NCBI GenBank assembly: GCA_034006985.1
Contig: JAVERT010000006.1
Coordinates: forward strand, 51,017-115,016
Reading direction: 5' to 3'
Length of the DNA: 64,000 bases
Source of the DNA: Gudongella sp034006985
GTDB lineage: Bacteria > Bacillota > Clostridia > Tissierellales > Tissierellaceae
Positions 34,516 through 41,838 of this stretch are shown here, one piece after another. Below the pieces are notes generated by a model. That model was given only the letters and a program-made list of their open reading frames with translations, searched no databases and had not been told where the DNA came from. Position numbers and translations under genes: made by a program. Each line of letters opens with the position of its first letter. The first letter of the stretch is position 1.

Positions 34516-35157
34516 GTGGATATCGTAAAATTAGAAACTGAAGATATATACGAGGTAGTCAGAGATAGGATTATCCATCTTAAATACAAACCTGGACAAG
34601 TTTTAAATGAGGTTGATGTAGCTAATGAATTCGAAATCAGTAGAACACCCATTAGAAGAGTATTTCAAATGCTACAAAATGATAAATTAATTAACATTGT
34701 ACCTAGGTATGGTGCCCAAGTTACACCAGTAGATTTTAAAGAAATGAAAGCAATTTTTGAAATAACAAGGGAATTGGATCCTTTTGCTGCTAGGTTGGCA
34801 ACTGAAAGAATAACCCCTGAACAATTACAAGAGCTAGATGAAATTATGGCTAGAATGAACGCATACGATATAAATCAAAATTATCAGGAAGCAATTGATG
34901 ATGATGAAAGATTTCACCGTATAATTTACTCGAGTTGTGGTAACGCTTGGTTAAGCGATATATTAATATCACTTCATTATCATACAGAAAGACTTTGGCA
35001 CTATGCGGAACAGCATTTTGATACAATGGATTTATTTACAGATTCATTAGGGAAACTCTTAAATGCTATAAAAGAAAAAGATTATAATAAAGCAGAGATT
35101 CATGCTAGGCAACATGTAGATGAATTTGTATTGAAAATAAAAAGTGAATTATTATAA
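34516..35157 (+). CDS. GntR-family (FCD/FadR-type) transcriptional regulator
   Basis: 213 residues, GTG start. N-terminal winged helix (about 10-75) with LKYKPGQVLNEVDVANEFEISRTPIRRVFQML, then an all-helical FCD ligand-binding domain with RELDPFAARLA, DDDERFH and the metal/ligand histidines in HYHTERLWHYAEQH and HARQHVDEF. FCD regulators usually respond to small organic acids or amino acids. Its location before a hydroxyacid dehydrogenase and the reductase module makes those genes likely targets. The last 50 bases of the gene are repeated at 36468. Confidence 0.92.
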   Translation: MDIVKLETEDIYEVVRDRIIHLKYKPGQVLNEVDVANEFEISRTPIRRVFQMLQNDKLINIVPRYGAQVTPVDFKEMKAIFEITRELDPFAARLATERITPEQLQELDEIMARMNAYDINQNYQEAIDDDERFHRIIYSSCGNAWLSDILISLHYHTERLWHYAEQHFDTMDLFTDSLGKLLNAIKEKDYNKAEIHARQHVDEFVLKIKSELL

Positions 35158-35204
35158 ATAAGAAAAGTACGATTAGACTTAGTCTGATCGTACTTTTTTT
35201 ATTT
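35108..35204 (+). repeat. 97-bp direct repeat, copy 1 (3' end of gntR plus terminator)
   Basis: Identical over the first 50 bases to 36468-36517 and with about six differences in the remainder. It covers the last 16 codons of gntR, its stop and the hairpin 35167-35193 followed by T8. The terminator here has a 13-bp stem with one G-T pair. Confidence 0.9.
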
Positions 35205-35462
35205 ACTAAGAGTTTTTTAGTTAATTTATTTACTCACAAGTTAGAGAAAAACTAACCTATATAAACCTCAAGAAATGTAGTAGATAATAATTTCTAAGGG
35301 TGAGTATTATTGTATGAAGCGTTATCTGAATATGTCAATATAGTTTGACATATATTATTTATTGTTTTATAATAGATTTAACAATATTAAATACGATTTA
35401 CCAATAGAGAATTATGCAGAGGAGAATAAAGAATTTGTATATATTTAGAAAGGGATGATAAT
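35205..35462 (+). promoter_or_regulatory. Intergenic region with perfect promoter and operator for the dehydrogenase
   Basis: The gap after gntR holds a perfect promoter, TTGACA (35345-35350), 17 bp, TATAAT (35368-35373). The inverted repeat ATATGTCAA (35330-35338) and TTGACATAT (35345-35353), 6 bases apart, overlaps the -35 box and is a likely repressor site, perhaps for the adjacent GntR protein. The segment 35205-35329 shows nothing recognisable. Confidence 0.7.
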
Positions 35463-36425
35463 ATGAAAAACATATTTATATCAGGAATAATACCGGAGAT
35501 TGCATATAAGAAACTATCAGAACAACACAATGTAAGCATAAACAGAACTGGTAAATCACTCTCTAAAGAAAAACTTATAGATGAAATAAGAGGAAAGGAT
35601 GCGCTTTTATGCATTTTGTCTGACAAAATAGATAGAGAAGTAATTGAATCAAATCCAAATCTCAAGATTATTGCAAACTACGGAGCAGGATTTGATAATA
35701 TAGATCTTAATGCTGCAAGAGAAAATGGAATAATCGTTACAAATACACCTTTAGTATCAACTGTATCAACGGCAGAATTTACTTTTGCTTTGATACTGGG
35801 AATAGCAAGAAGAATCTCTGAAGGTGAACGAATAATGAGAACAGGAAACTTTAATGGATGGGCACCTATGTTCCACCTTGGAACGGAACTTAAAGGTAAG
35901 AAAATAGGTATAATAGGTATGGGCAATATCGGTAAAAATGTTGCGAAGATAGCTAATGGATTTCAAATGGAGGTACTATATCACAACAGGTCGAAAATGT
36001 CCGAGTTTGAAGAAAAACAGCATTCCGCTAAATACAGAAGTCTTGAGGAACTGCTGAAAGAGTCGGATATAGTGACGCTTCACCTAAGCTATCATACATC
36101 ACTTTATCATTATATCGGCGAAAAACAACTCAAGCTTATGAAAAAAACAGCATTCCTAATAAACGCTGCTAGAGGACCTTTGGTGGATGAAAAAGCTTTG
36201 TTAAAGGTATTGAAAAATGAAGAAATTGCAGGAGCTGCACTAGATGTATTTGAATTCGAACCTAAAATAACAGATGGACTTGAACTTTTGGACAATGTTT
36301 TACTGACACCACATATTGGAAATGCAACGATAGAAGCCAGAACTCAGATGTCAAAAGTTGCTGCAGATAATATTCTTGATGCTCTTGAAGGCATTACCCC
36401 AAAAAATATTGTTAAAATTAACTGA
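35463..36425 (+). CDS. NAD-dependent D-2-hydroxyacid dehydrogenase (glyoxylate/hydroxypyruvate reductase type)
   Basis: 320 residues. Rossmann dinucleotide loop GIIGMGNIGKNVAK (about 142-155). Catalytic residues are recognisable as Arg in LINAARGPLVDE, Glu in FEFEPKI and His in LTPHIGNATIEAR. NYGAGFDNID is the family substrate-loop motif. It reduces or oxidises a 2-keto/2-hydroxy acid such as glyoxylate, hydroxypyruvate or a branched keto acid; the exact substrate is unclear. The gene has its own perfect promoter and sits between two copies of the gntR tail, suggesting insertion or rearrangement. Confidence 0.9.
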   Translation: MKNIFISGIIPEIAYKKLSEQHNVSINRTGKSLSKEKLIDEIRGKDALLCILSDKIDREVIESNPNLKIIANYGAGFDNIDLNAARENGIIVTNTPLVSTVSTAEFTFALILGIARRISEGERIMRTGNFNGWAPMFHLGTELKGKKIGIIGMGNIGKNVAKIANGFQMEVLYHNRSKMSEFEEKQHSAKYRSLEELLKESDIVTLHLSYHTSLYHYIGEKQLKLMKKTAFLINAARGPLVDEKALLKVLKNEEIAGAALDVFEFEPKITDGLELLDNVLLTPHIGNATIEARTQMSKVAADNILDALEGITPKNIVKIN

Positions 36426-36467
36426 AATTAACAAAGTCATAAGCTGAAACGATAGATTGATTGGATT

Positions 36468-36564
36468 GGCAACATGTAGATGAATTTGTATTGAAAATAA
36501 AAAGTGAATTATTATAAACAAGAAAAGTACGATTAGATTAAGCCTAATCGTACTTTTCTTATTT
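36468..36564 (+). repeat. 97-bp direct repeat, copy 2 (gntR tail fragment plus terminator)
   Basis: A second copy of the gntR 3' end, without the rest of the gene, 43 bases after the dehydrogenase stop. The hairpin (36527-36551) with TTTTCTT now serves as dehydrogenase terminator. The coding part is unchanged from copy 1 while the hairpin arms carry several changes. Confidence 0.9.
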
Positions 36565-36600
36565 GATTTAATATTTATTTAAAATATTAATAGAAAACTA

Positions 36601-36629
36601 TTGAAATACAATTAAAAAACATATATAAT
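36601..36629 (+). promoter_or_regulatory. Promoter of the grdX-reductase operon
   Basis: TTGAAA (36601-36606), 17-bp spacer, TATAAT (36624-36629). It lies 69 bases before the grdX start codon. A short inverted repeat (TGATTG/CAATCA) occurs in the leader. Confidence 0.7.
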
Positions 36630-36697
36630 ACAAGTTAAGAACTGATTGATGAAATATTAACAATCAATTCTGAGTTTACTTTGAGAGGATGTGAAAT

Positions 36698-37075
36698 ATG
36701 AGTACACAAATAATATCGAATAATCCAACAGTGAAGGAAGAATTTCAAAATGTAGTATTTGTAGAAGGTGGATTTTTAGATGTACTTATCAAAGTTAGAG
36801 ACTTGGTTTATACAGGACATGAATTAATTAACCATCCATTGGGAGCAAGTATAAGAATTATGTTTTCTCCATATAGATCTATTATGGTCGGAGATAAAAC
36901 TACATCAAATAATCAATATTTTATGGAGACAATTGAAAATAGCATAATTAATTACAAAAAACACATGGAGGTGAGGCTAGTAGATAATGACAATAATGAA
37001 GATTACAGATACATTGACAAAGATCTTTTGATGTCCGCAATAAGAGAACACGAGATGATTAAAAATTTAAACTAG
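36698..37075 (+). CDS. grdX: GrdX family protein
   Basis: 125 residues. The small soluble protein matches the GrdX family found at the head of glycine/sarcosine/betaine reductase operons: an N-terminal TNNPxV-type start, a central GHELINHPLGASIRIMFSPYRSI segment and a polar C-terminus. Its biochemical role is not known. GAGAGGATG precedes the ATG. It lies 12 bases before the component-B proprotein subunit gene, so it is the first gene of the reductase operon. Confidence 0.9.
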   Translation: MSTQIISNNPTVKEEFQNVVFVEGGFLDVLIKVRDLVYTGHELINHPLGASIRIMFSPYRSIMVGDKTTSNNQYFMETIENSIINYKKHMEVRLVDNDNNEDYRYIDKDLLMSAIREHEMIKNLN

Positions 37076-37087
37076 GAGGTGCTTTAA

Positions 37088-38374
37088 TTGAAATTAGAAT
37101 TAAGAAAAATCCATATTAAAGATTTAGCTATGGGAAATGAAATGAGTGTAAAAAACGGAACATTAACAATAGATAAAGAAGCAATAATAGAAGTGCTAAA
37201 GGATGATGTAAATGTTAAGGATGTCAAGATTGACATTGCAAAGCCGGGGGATAAAACAAGAATAATTCCTGTTAAAGACGTTATTGAACCAAGAGTAAAA
37301 ATTGAAGGTGAAGGTAACGGTTTCCCAGGAGTTTCAACCGCAGTTACACAAGCAGGTTCAGGTAAAGTTAATATACTAGATGGAGCAGCTGTAGTTACGA
37401 TTGGAGATATAGTAGGTTTTCAAGAAGGCGTTGTAGATATGTGGGGCGAAGGAGCAAAATGGACGCCATTTTCAAAAACATATAATATAGTTATTGATAT
37501 TTCAGTAATTGATGGACTAGATCCACATACACATGAAGCAACAGTAAGAATGGCAGGACTTAAAGCTGCAGAACTTATAGGACAAGCTGGTAAAGATGTA
37601 GAACCAGATGAAGTTAAAACATATGAAATGGGAAGCATTTTCGAAGAAGCTGAGAAATATCCAAATCTTCCTAAAGTTGCTTATGTAGAGATGCTAATTT
37701 CTCAAGGATTACTTCATGATGGATATATTTATGGAGTAAACAGCCAATTAATCCTTCCAACTCTTCTTCATCCAAATGAGGAACTAGACGGAGCTGTAAT
37801 AAGTGGGAATTGTGTTGCTGCTTGTGATAAGATAACAACTTATCAACATCAAAATAACTCATCAATTCTAGATCTTTATGAAATGCACGGAAAAGAGATT
37901 AACTTCCTAGGAGTTATATTAACTCCAGAGCTAACAACACTAGCAGGTAAATTTAGAACTTGTGACTACACTGCAAAACTTTGTAAGAGTTTAGGAGCAG
38001 AAGGAGTTATAGTTTCAGAAGAAGGGTACGGAAATCCAGACTCAGACCTTCTGATGATTTGTAAGAGATTAGAAGAATCTGGAATAAAAACAGTTCTTAT
38101 TACAGATGAGTGTTCAGGTAGAGATGGAATGAGTCAACCACTTGCTGACACTACTAAAGAAGCTATTGCTGTAATTTCAACTGGGAATGTTAGTCATGTT
38201 GTTAAATTAGATAAAGCTGATAAAGTTTTAGGAAATCAAGCTGCAATTGCAACACTTGCAGGCGGTTGGGAAGGTTCTATTGATGAAAATGGAGTTCTAA
38301 GCTGTGAATTGAATGCAGTTATTGGGGCAACATCTGAAATTGGATACCATAACTTAACTGTTGAATTATACTAG
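37088..38374 (+). CDS. Glycine/sarcosine/betaine reductase component B, pyruvoyl-type proprotein subunit (GrdE/GrdG/GrdH type)
   Basis: 428 residues, the usual family length, from a TTG start behind AGGAGG. Cys242 in SGNCVAACDK is at the position where family members cleave themselves to make an alpha and a beta chain, the latter carrying a pyruvoyl group. That carbonyl forms a Schiff base with the substrate amine. KPGDKTRIIPVKDVIEPRVK and EEGYGNPDSDL are other family hallmarks. It works with the selenoprotein encoded 16 bases downstream to pass a carboxymethyl group to selenoprotein A. Which amine is the substrate cannot be decided by eye. Confidence 0.92.
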   Translation: MKLELRKIHIKDLAMGNEMSVKNGTLTIDKEAIIEVLKDDVNVKDVKIDIAKPGDKTRIIPVKDVIEPRVKIEGEGNGFPGVSTAVTQAGSGKVNILDGAAVVTIGDIVGFQEGVVDMWGEGAKWTPFSKTYNIVIDISVIDGLDPHTHEATVRMAGLKAAELIGQAGKDVEPDEVKTYEMGSIFEEAEKYPNLPKVAYVEMLISQGLLHDGYIYGVNSQLILPTLLHPNEELDGAVISGNCVAACDKITTYQHQNNSSILDLYEMHGKEINFLGVILTPELTTLAGKFRTCDYTAKLCKSLGAEGVIVSEEGYGNPDSDLLMICKRLEESGIKTVLITDECSGRDGMSQPLADTTKEAIAVISTGNVSHVVKLDKADKVLGNQAAIATLAGGWEGSIDENGVLSCELNAVIGATSEIGYHNLTVELY

Positions 38375-38390
38375 GAAAGGAGGAAAAATA

Positions 38391-39692
38391 ATGAAATTTA
38401 AAGCGATATATTATGTTAATCAATTCTTTGGACAAATTGGTGGAGAAGACAAAGCTGGTATGAAGCCAATGTTTAAAGAAGAGGCTATTGGACCTGCAAT
38501 GGGTTTTAATACCTTAATAAAAGAAGAAGGCGAAGTAGTTGGAACAATTATTTGTGGAGATAACTATTTCAATGAAAATAAAGAAGAGTCTATGAAGTTT
38601 ATTATGGATATTGTAAAGAAACATAATCCAGATGTACTAATAGCAGGACCAGCTTTCAATGCTGGTAGATATGGAATGGCTTGTGCTGGAGTAGGTAGTG
38701 AGGTAAATGAGGAACTAGGAATTCCTGTAGTTACAGGAATGTATATTGAAAATCCAGGTCTAGATGCAGTTAATGGAACAGCTTATGTAGTAAGTGTTCC
38801 TGATTCAGCAGTTGGTATGAGAGATGCGCTTCCTAAAATGGCTAAACTAGCTATAAAATTAGCTAAAGGCGAAGAAATGGGAAAACCTGAAGTTGAAGGA
38901 TATCTTCCTCAAGGGAAAAGACTTACAGTATTCTCAGATAAAAGAGGTTCAAAAAGAGCAGTTGAGATGCTTATTAAAAGATTTAAAAATGAAGAATTCA
39001 AGACAGAAATGCCAATGCCTGTATTTGATACGGTTGAACCAGCAGATGCTATTAAGGATTTATCAAAAGCTACAATTGCACTTGTTACAAGTGGTGGAAT
39101 TGTACCAACAGGAAATCCAGATAGAATTCAATCAGCAAGTGCACAAAAATGGGGCAAGTATAATGTTGCTGATATTGATGCATTAACAGGTAATGCATAC
39201 TGTACAATACATGGTGGATATGACCCAGTATATGCTAATGCAGTTCCTGATAGAGTTGCACCACTTGATTTATTAAAGAAAAACGAGAAAGATGGAGTTA
39301 TAGGGAAAGTATTCGATTACTTTTATACTACTACTGGAACTGGTACATCCGTTGGAAATGCAATAACATTTGGCAAAGAGATAGGGCAAGAACTTAAAGA
39401 GGCTGGAGTAGATGGCGTTATAGTAACTTCAACCTGAGGTACCTGTACTCGTTGCGGCGCAACGATGGTAAAAGAAATCGAAAGATTTGGTATCCCAGTA
39501 GTGCATATGTCAACTATCACAACAATATCTGAAGCAGTAGGAGCAAATAGAATAGTACCAACTATTGCAATCCCTTATCCAGTTGGAAATCCTAATCTTT
39601 CAGAAGCAGTTGAATTGGATTTAAGAACTAAGCTTGTGAAAAGAGCATTAACAGCATTAACAACTGAAGTAACAGAAATAACACAATTCTAG
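38391..39692 (+). CDS. Glycine/sarcosine/betaine reductase component B, selenoprotein subunit (GrdB/GrdF/GrdI type), contains selenocysteine
   Basis: 433 residues when the in-frame TGA at 39435-39437 is read as selenocysteine 349. ATG 38391 follows AGGAGG; the ATG 30 bases upstream lies inside the previous gene. The context TST-Sec-GTCTRCGATM gives the U-x2-C-x2-C site (Cys352, Cys355) of this family, and coding continues in frame to TAG 39692. The selenol attacks the imine-bound substrate on the pyruvoyl subunit and forms a carboxymethyl-selenoether. Conventional annotation would split it into a 348-residue protein and a 75-residue fragment. No component A or C gene is in the window. Confidence 0.95.
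39438..39470 (+). promoter_or_regulatory. Bacterial SECIS-like element for selenocysteine insertion
   Basis: Immediately after TGA 39435, TCGTTGC (39449-39455) pairs perfectly with GCAACGA (39459-39465) around a GGC loop. The loop starts 18 bases after the TGA and has G in its first two positions, as expected for SelB-binding bacterial SECIS hairpins. Confidence 0.8.
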
Positions 39693-39708
39693 ATATAGTA
39701 TAAAAAAT

Positions 39709-39749
39709 AAAAAGGTTGTTTTCTTAATTGTTGGATACAACCTTTTTTT
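39709..39749 (+). terminator. Terminator after the selenoprotein gene
   Basis: Eleven-bp stem AAAAAGGTTGT/ACAACCTTTTT (39709-39719 with 39737-39747) followed by T residues. Read-through or a separate promoter must serve the transporter gene 47 bases later. Confidence 0.75.
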
Positions 39750-39795
39750 AAAAAGCTCGATTGATAAAAATTTAATTAAGGATCGGAGTGAGAAA

Positions 39796-40893
39796 ATGGA
39801 GCTTAAAAAAGAAGTAAGTTGGGGCAGAGTAATGACTTATGCTGGAGCTTTTATTGCATTTTTAATTGGTTCAGGCTTTGCTACAGGGCAGGAGGTTCTT
39901 CAGTATTTTTCTTCATATGGATATCTAGGAATGGCAGGAATTGTGGTAGTGTACTTACTATTTCTTTATGTAGGGATAGATTTCATAACAGTAGGTTACA
40001 AGGAACAATTTCATAAAGGCTCAGATATTTATCAATATTATTGTGGGAAAATAGTAGGAACATTTTACGATTATTTTTCAATAGCATTTATTTTTATGTC
40101 ATATGTTGTTATGATTGGTGGGGCAGCTGCTACTATGAATCAGCAATATGGACTTCCACCAGCAGTCGGTGGTATAATGATTGGAATTTTAGCGGGAACA
40201 ACTGTAATATTTGGGCTTGGAAAAATAGTTGATGTAATTGGTAAAATAGGGCCAGTTATAGTTTTGTTAACATTATTCCTAGGTGTTGCAGCATTAGTTA
40301 TGAACCCAACTGGACTTGCTACAGCAAACAGAATAATACCAGAGCTTGATTTAATGAAAGCTTCATCAAATTGGTTTTATGCGGCAGCTTCTTATGTAGG
40401 TTTTTGTATGCTTTGGTTAGCAGCATTTATGGCTTCTATGGGAGCAAGTGCAAACAGTAAAAAAGAAGCAAAACTTGGTGCATCATTTGGAGCTTTAGGA
40501 TTTAGCTTTGCATTACTTATAATTGCATTAGGTATTATGGCAAATATTGAGCAGTTAGCAGGAACAATGGTACCTTCTCTTGTTTTAGCTGGAAACATTT
40601 CACCTACTTTAGCTATTGTGTTTTCATTTATAGTTATAGCTGGTATATATACTACTTCTGTTCCGCTTTTATGGCAGGTAGTAGCAAGATTTGCAGAAGA
40701 AAAAACTAATAGATTTAAGATTCTTACTGTTGTATTAGCTGCAGTTGGAGTATTTGTAGGTCTGTTAGTGCCATTTAATAAACTTGTAAATATAATTTAT
40801 GTAATAAACGGATATGTAGGTATAATCTTACTTGCATTTATGATAGTAAAGACTATTAGAGTAAAAACAGATAAAATAGAAACAGCTAAATAG
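39796..40893 (+). CDS. YkvI-family membrane transporter, probable amine/amino acid carrier
   Basis: 365 residues with about ten helices, of the YkvI group within the APC/LeuT-fold carriers. The unwound first helix AGAFIAFLIGSGFATGQEVLQYF resembles the substrate-binding GSGxxTGQE segment of that group. It lies about 100 bases behind the reductase selenoprotein gene, so it probably imports the reductase substrate (sarcosine, betaine, glycine or a related amine). Substrate is inferred from context only. Confidence 0.8.
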   Translation: MELKKEVSWGRVMTYAGAFIAFLIGSGFATGQEVLQYFSSYGYLGMAGIVVVYLLFLYVGIDFITVGYKEQFHKGSDIYQYYCGKIVGTFYDYFSIAFIFMSYVVMIGGAAATMNQQYGLPPAVGGIMIGILAGTTVIFGLGKIVDVIGKIGPVIVLLTLFLGVAALVMNPTGLATANRIIPELDLMKASSNWFYAAASYVGFCMLWLAAFMASMGASANSKKEAKLGASFGALGFSFALLIIALGIMANIEQLAGTMVPSLVLAGNISPTLAIVFSFIVIAGIYTTSVPLLWQVVARFAEEKTNRFKILTVVLAAVGVFVGLLVPFNKLVNIIYVINGYVGIILLAFMIVKTIRVKTDKIETAK

Positions 40894-40928
40894 TAGAATA
40901 GTAACTATAAAAAATTAAGCTTATAAAG

Positions 40929-40974
40929 CACCCTAAAAGAGAGTCAATGCTCTACTCTTTTAGGGTGTTTTTTT
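40929..40974 (+). terminator. Terminator after the YkvI-type transporter
   Basis: Perfect 13-bp stem (40929-40941 with 40955-40967) followed by a run of eight T. Confidence 0.9.
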
Positions 40975-41064
40975 AAACGGATATTTATTACTGTTATTTG
41001 TTTAACAAATAGGTTATAATAAAATTTGTGCCAAATGATAAATATATAACAAATGGAGGTTTAG

Positions 41065-41661
41065 ATGGAAAATAAAAATGGAATAGTTTTAACAAGTTTA
41101 AAAGACACTACTGCTAATCCAGCACCACTGGGGTTGCTTGGGTTTGGAATGACGACTGTATTACTTAATGTTCACAACGCTGGTTTCTTTGAACTAAGTG
41201 CAATGGTAATGGCAATGGGGATTTTTTATGGCGGCATAGCACAAGTTATAGCGGGTATTATGGAATGGAAGAAGAACAATACATTTGCTGCAACTGCATT
41301 TATATCCTATGGTATGTTTTGGCAAACTCTTGTAGGAATATGGTTGATGCCAGGAATTTTTAAAATCACTGCACCAAGTTCTAAGGAAATGGCAGTGTAT
41401 TTATTTATGTGGGGTTTATTTACATTTGTGATGTTTATTGGTACTTTAAGAATTTCAAGAGCGCTTCAAGTGGTGTTTGGTAGTTTGACAATACTTTTTA
41501 TGCTACTTGCAATCGGAGATTTTACTGGAAATACCTTAATACTTAAGTTAGCAGGTTTTGAAGGAATTATTTGCGGATTTTCCGCTATTTATGCGGGACT
41601 TGCTCAGGTAATAAATGAGGTTTACAAAAAAGAAATACTTCCAATTGGAGTAATAAAATAG
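41065..41661 (+). CDS. SatP/YaaH-family acetate transporter
   Basis: 198 residues with six helices of the GPR1/FUN34/YaaH (AceTr) family. The signature NPAPLGLLGFGMTT near residue 14 (NPAPLGL motif) and FYGGIAQVIAGIMEWKKNNTFAATAF are diagnostic. The family moves acetate or succinate. Since the reductase system makes acetyl phosphate and hence ATP plus acetate, placement directly after it suggests acetate export or uptake linked to that pathway. It has GGAGG upstream and its own terminator. Confidence 0.92.
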   Translation: MENKNGIVLTSLKDTTANPAPLGLLGFGMTTVLLNVHNAGFFELSAMVMAMGIFYGGIAQVIAGIMEWKKNNTFAATAFISYGMFWQTLVGIWLMPGIFKITAPSSKEMAVYLFMWGLFTFVMFIGTLRISRALQVVFGSLTILFMLLAIGDFTGNTLILKLAGFEGIICGFSAIYAGLAQVINEVYKKEILPIGVIK

Positions 41662-41677
41662 CAATTATTAGTATTGG

Positions 41678-41713
41678 AGTGGTTACTTATTTTGGGTAAC
41701 TGCTTTTTTTTTA
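41678..41713 (+). terminator. Terminator after the acetate transporter
   Basis: Nine-bp stem (41678-41686 with 41696-41704, two G-T pairs) followed by T8. Confidence 0.7.
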
Positions 41714-41838
41714 CATTTTGGGGTAGTAAGATATGTAGTGTTATATAATTTGTTATGATTTTAAAGATTAATTTATGGTATTATATATTGTGCAGATTAA
41801 TTTAAGACTCAACAGATAAGAAAGAAGCGTGAAAATCT

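Noticed and set aside
39465..39692. Separate 75-residue gene after the TGA at 39435
   Set aside because: It is the in-frame continuation of the selenoprotein; treating it as a gene ignores the conserved U-x2-C-x2-C motif and the SECIS-like hairpin.
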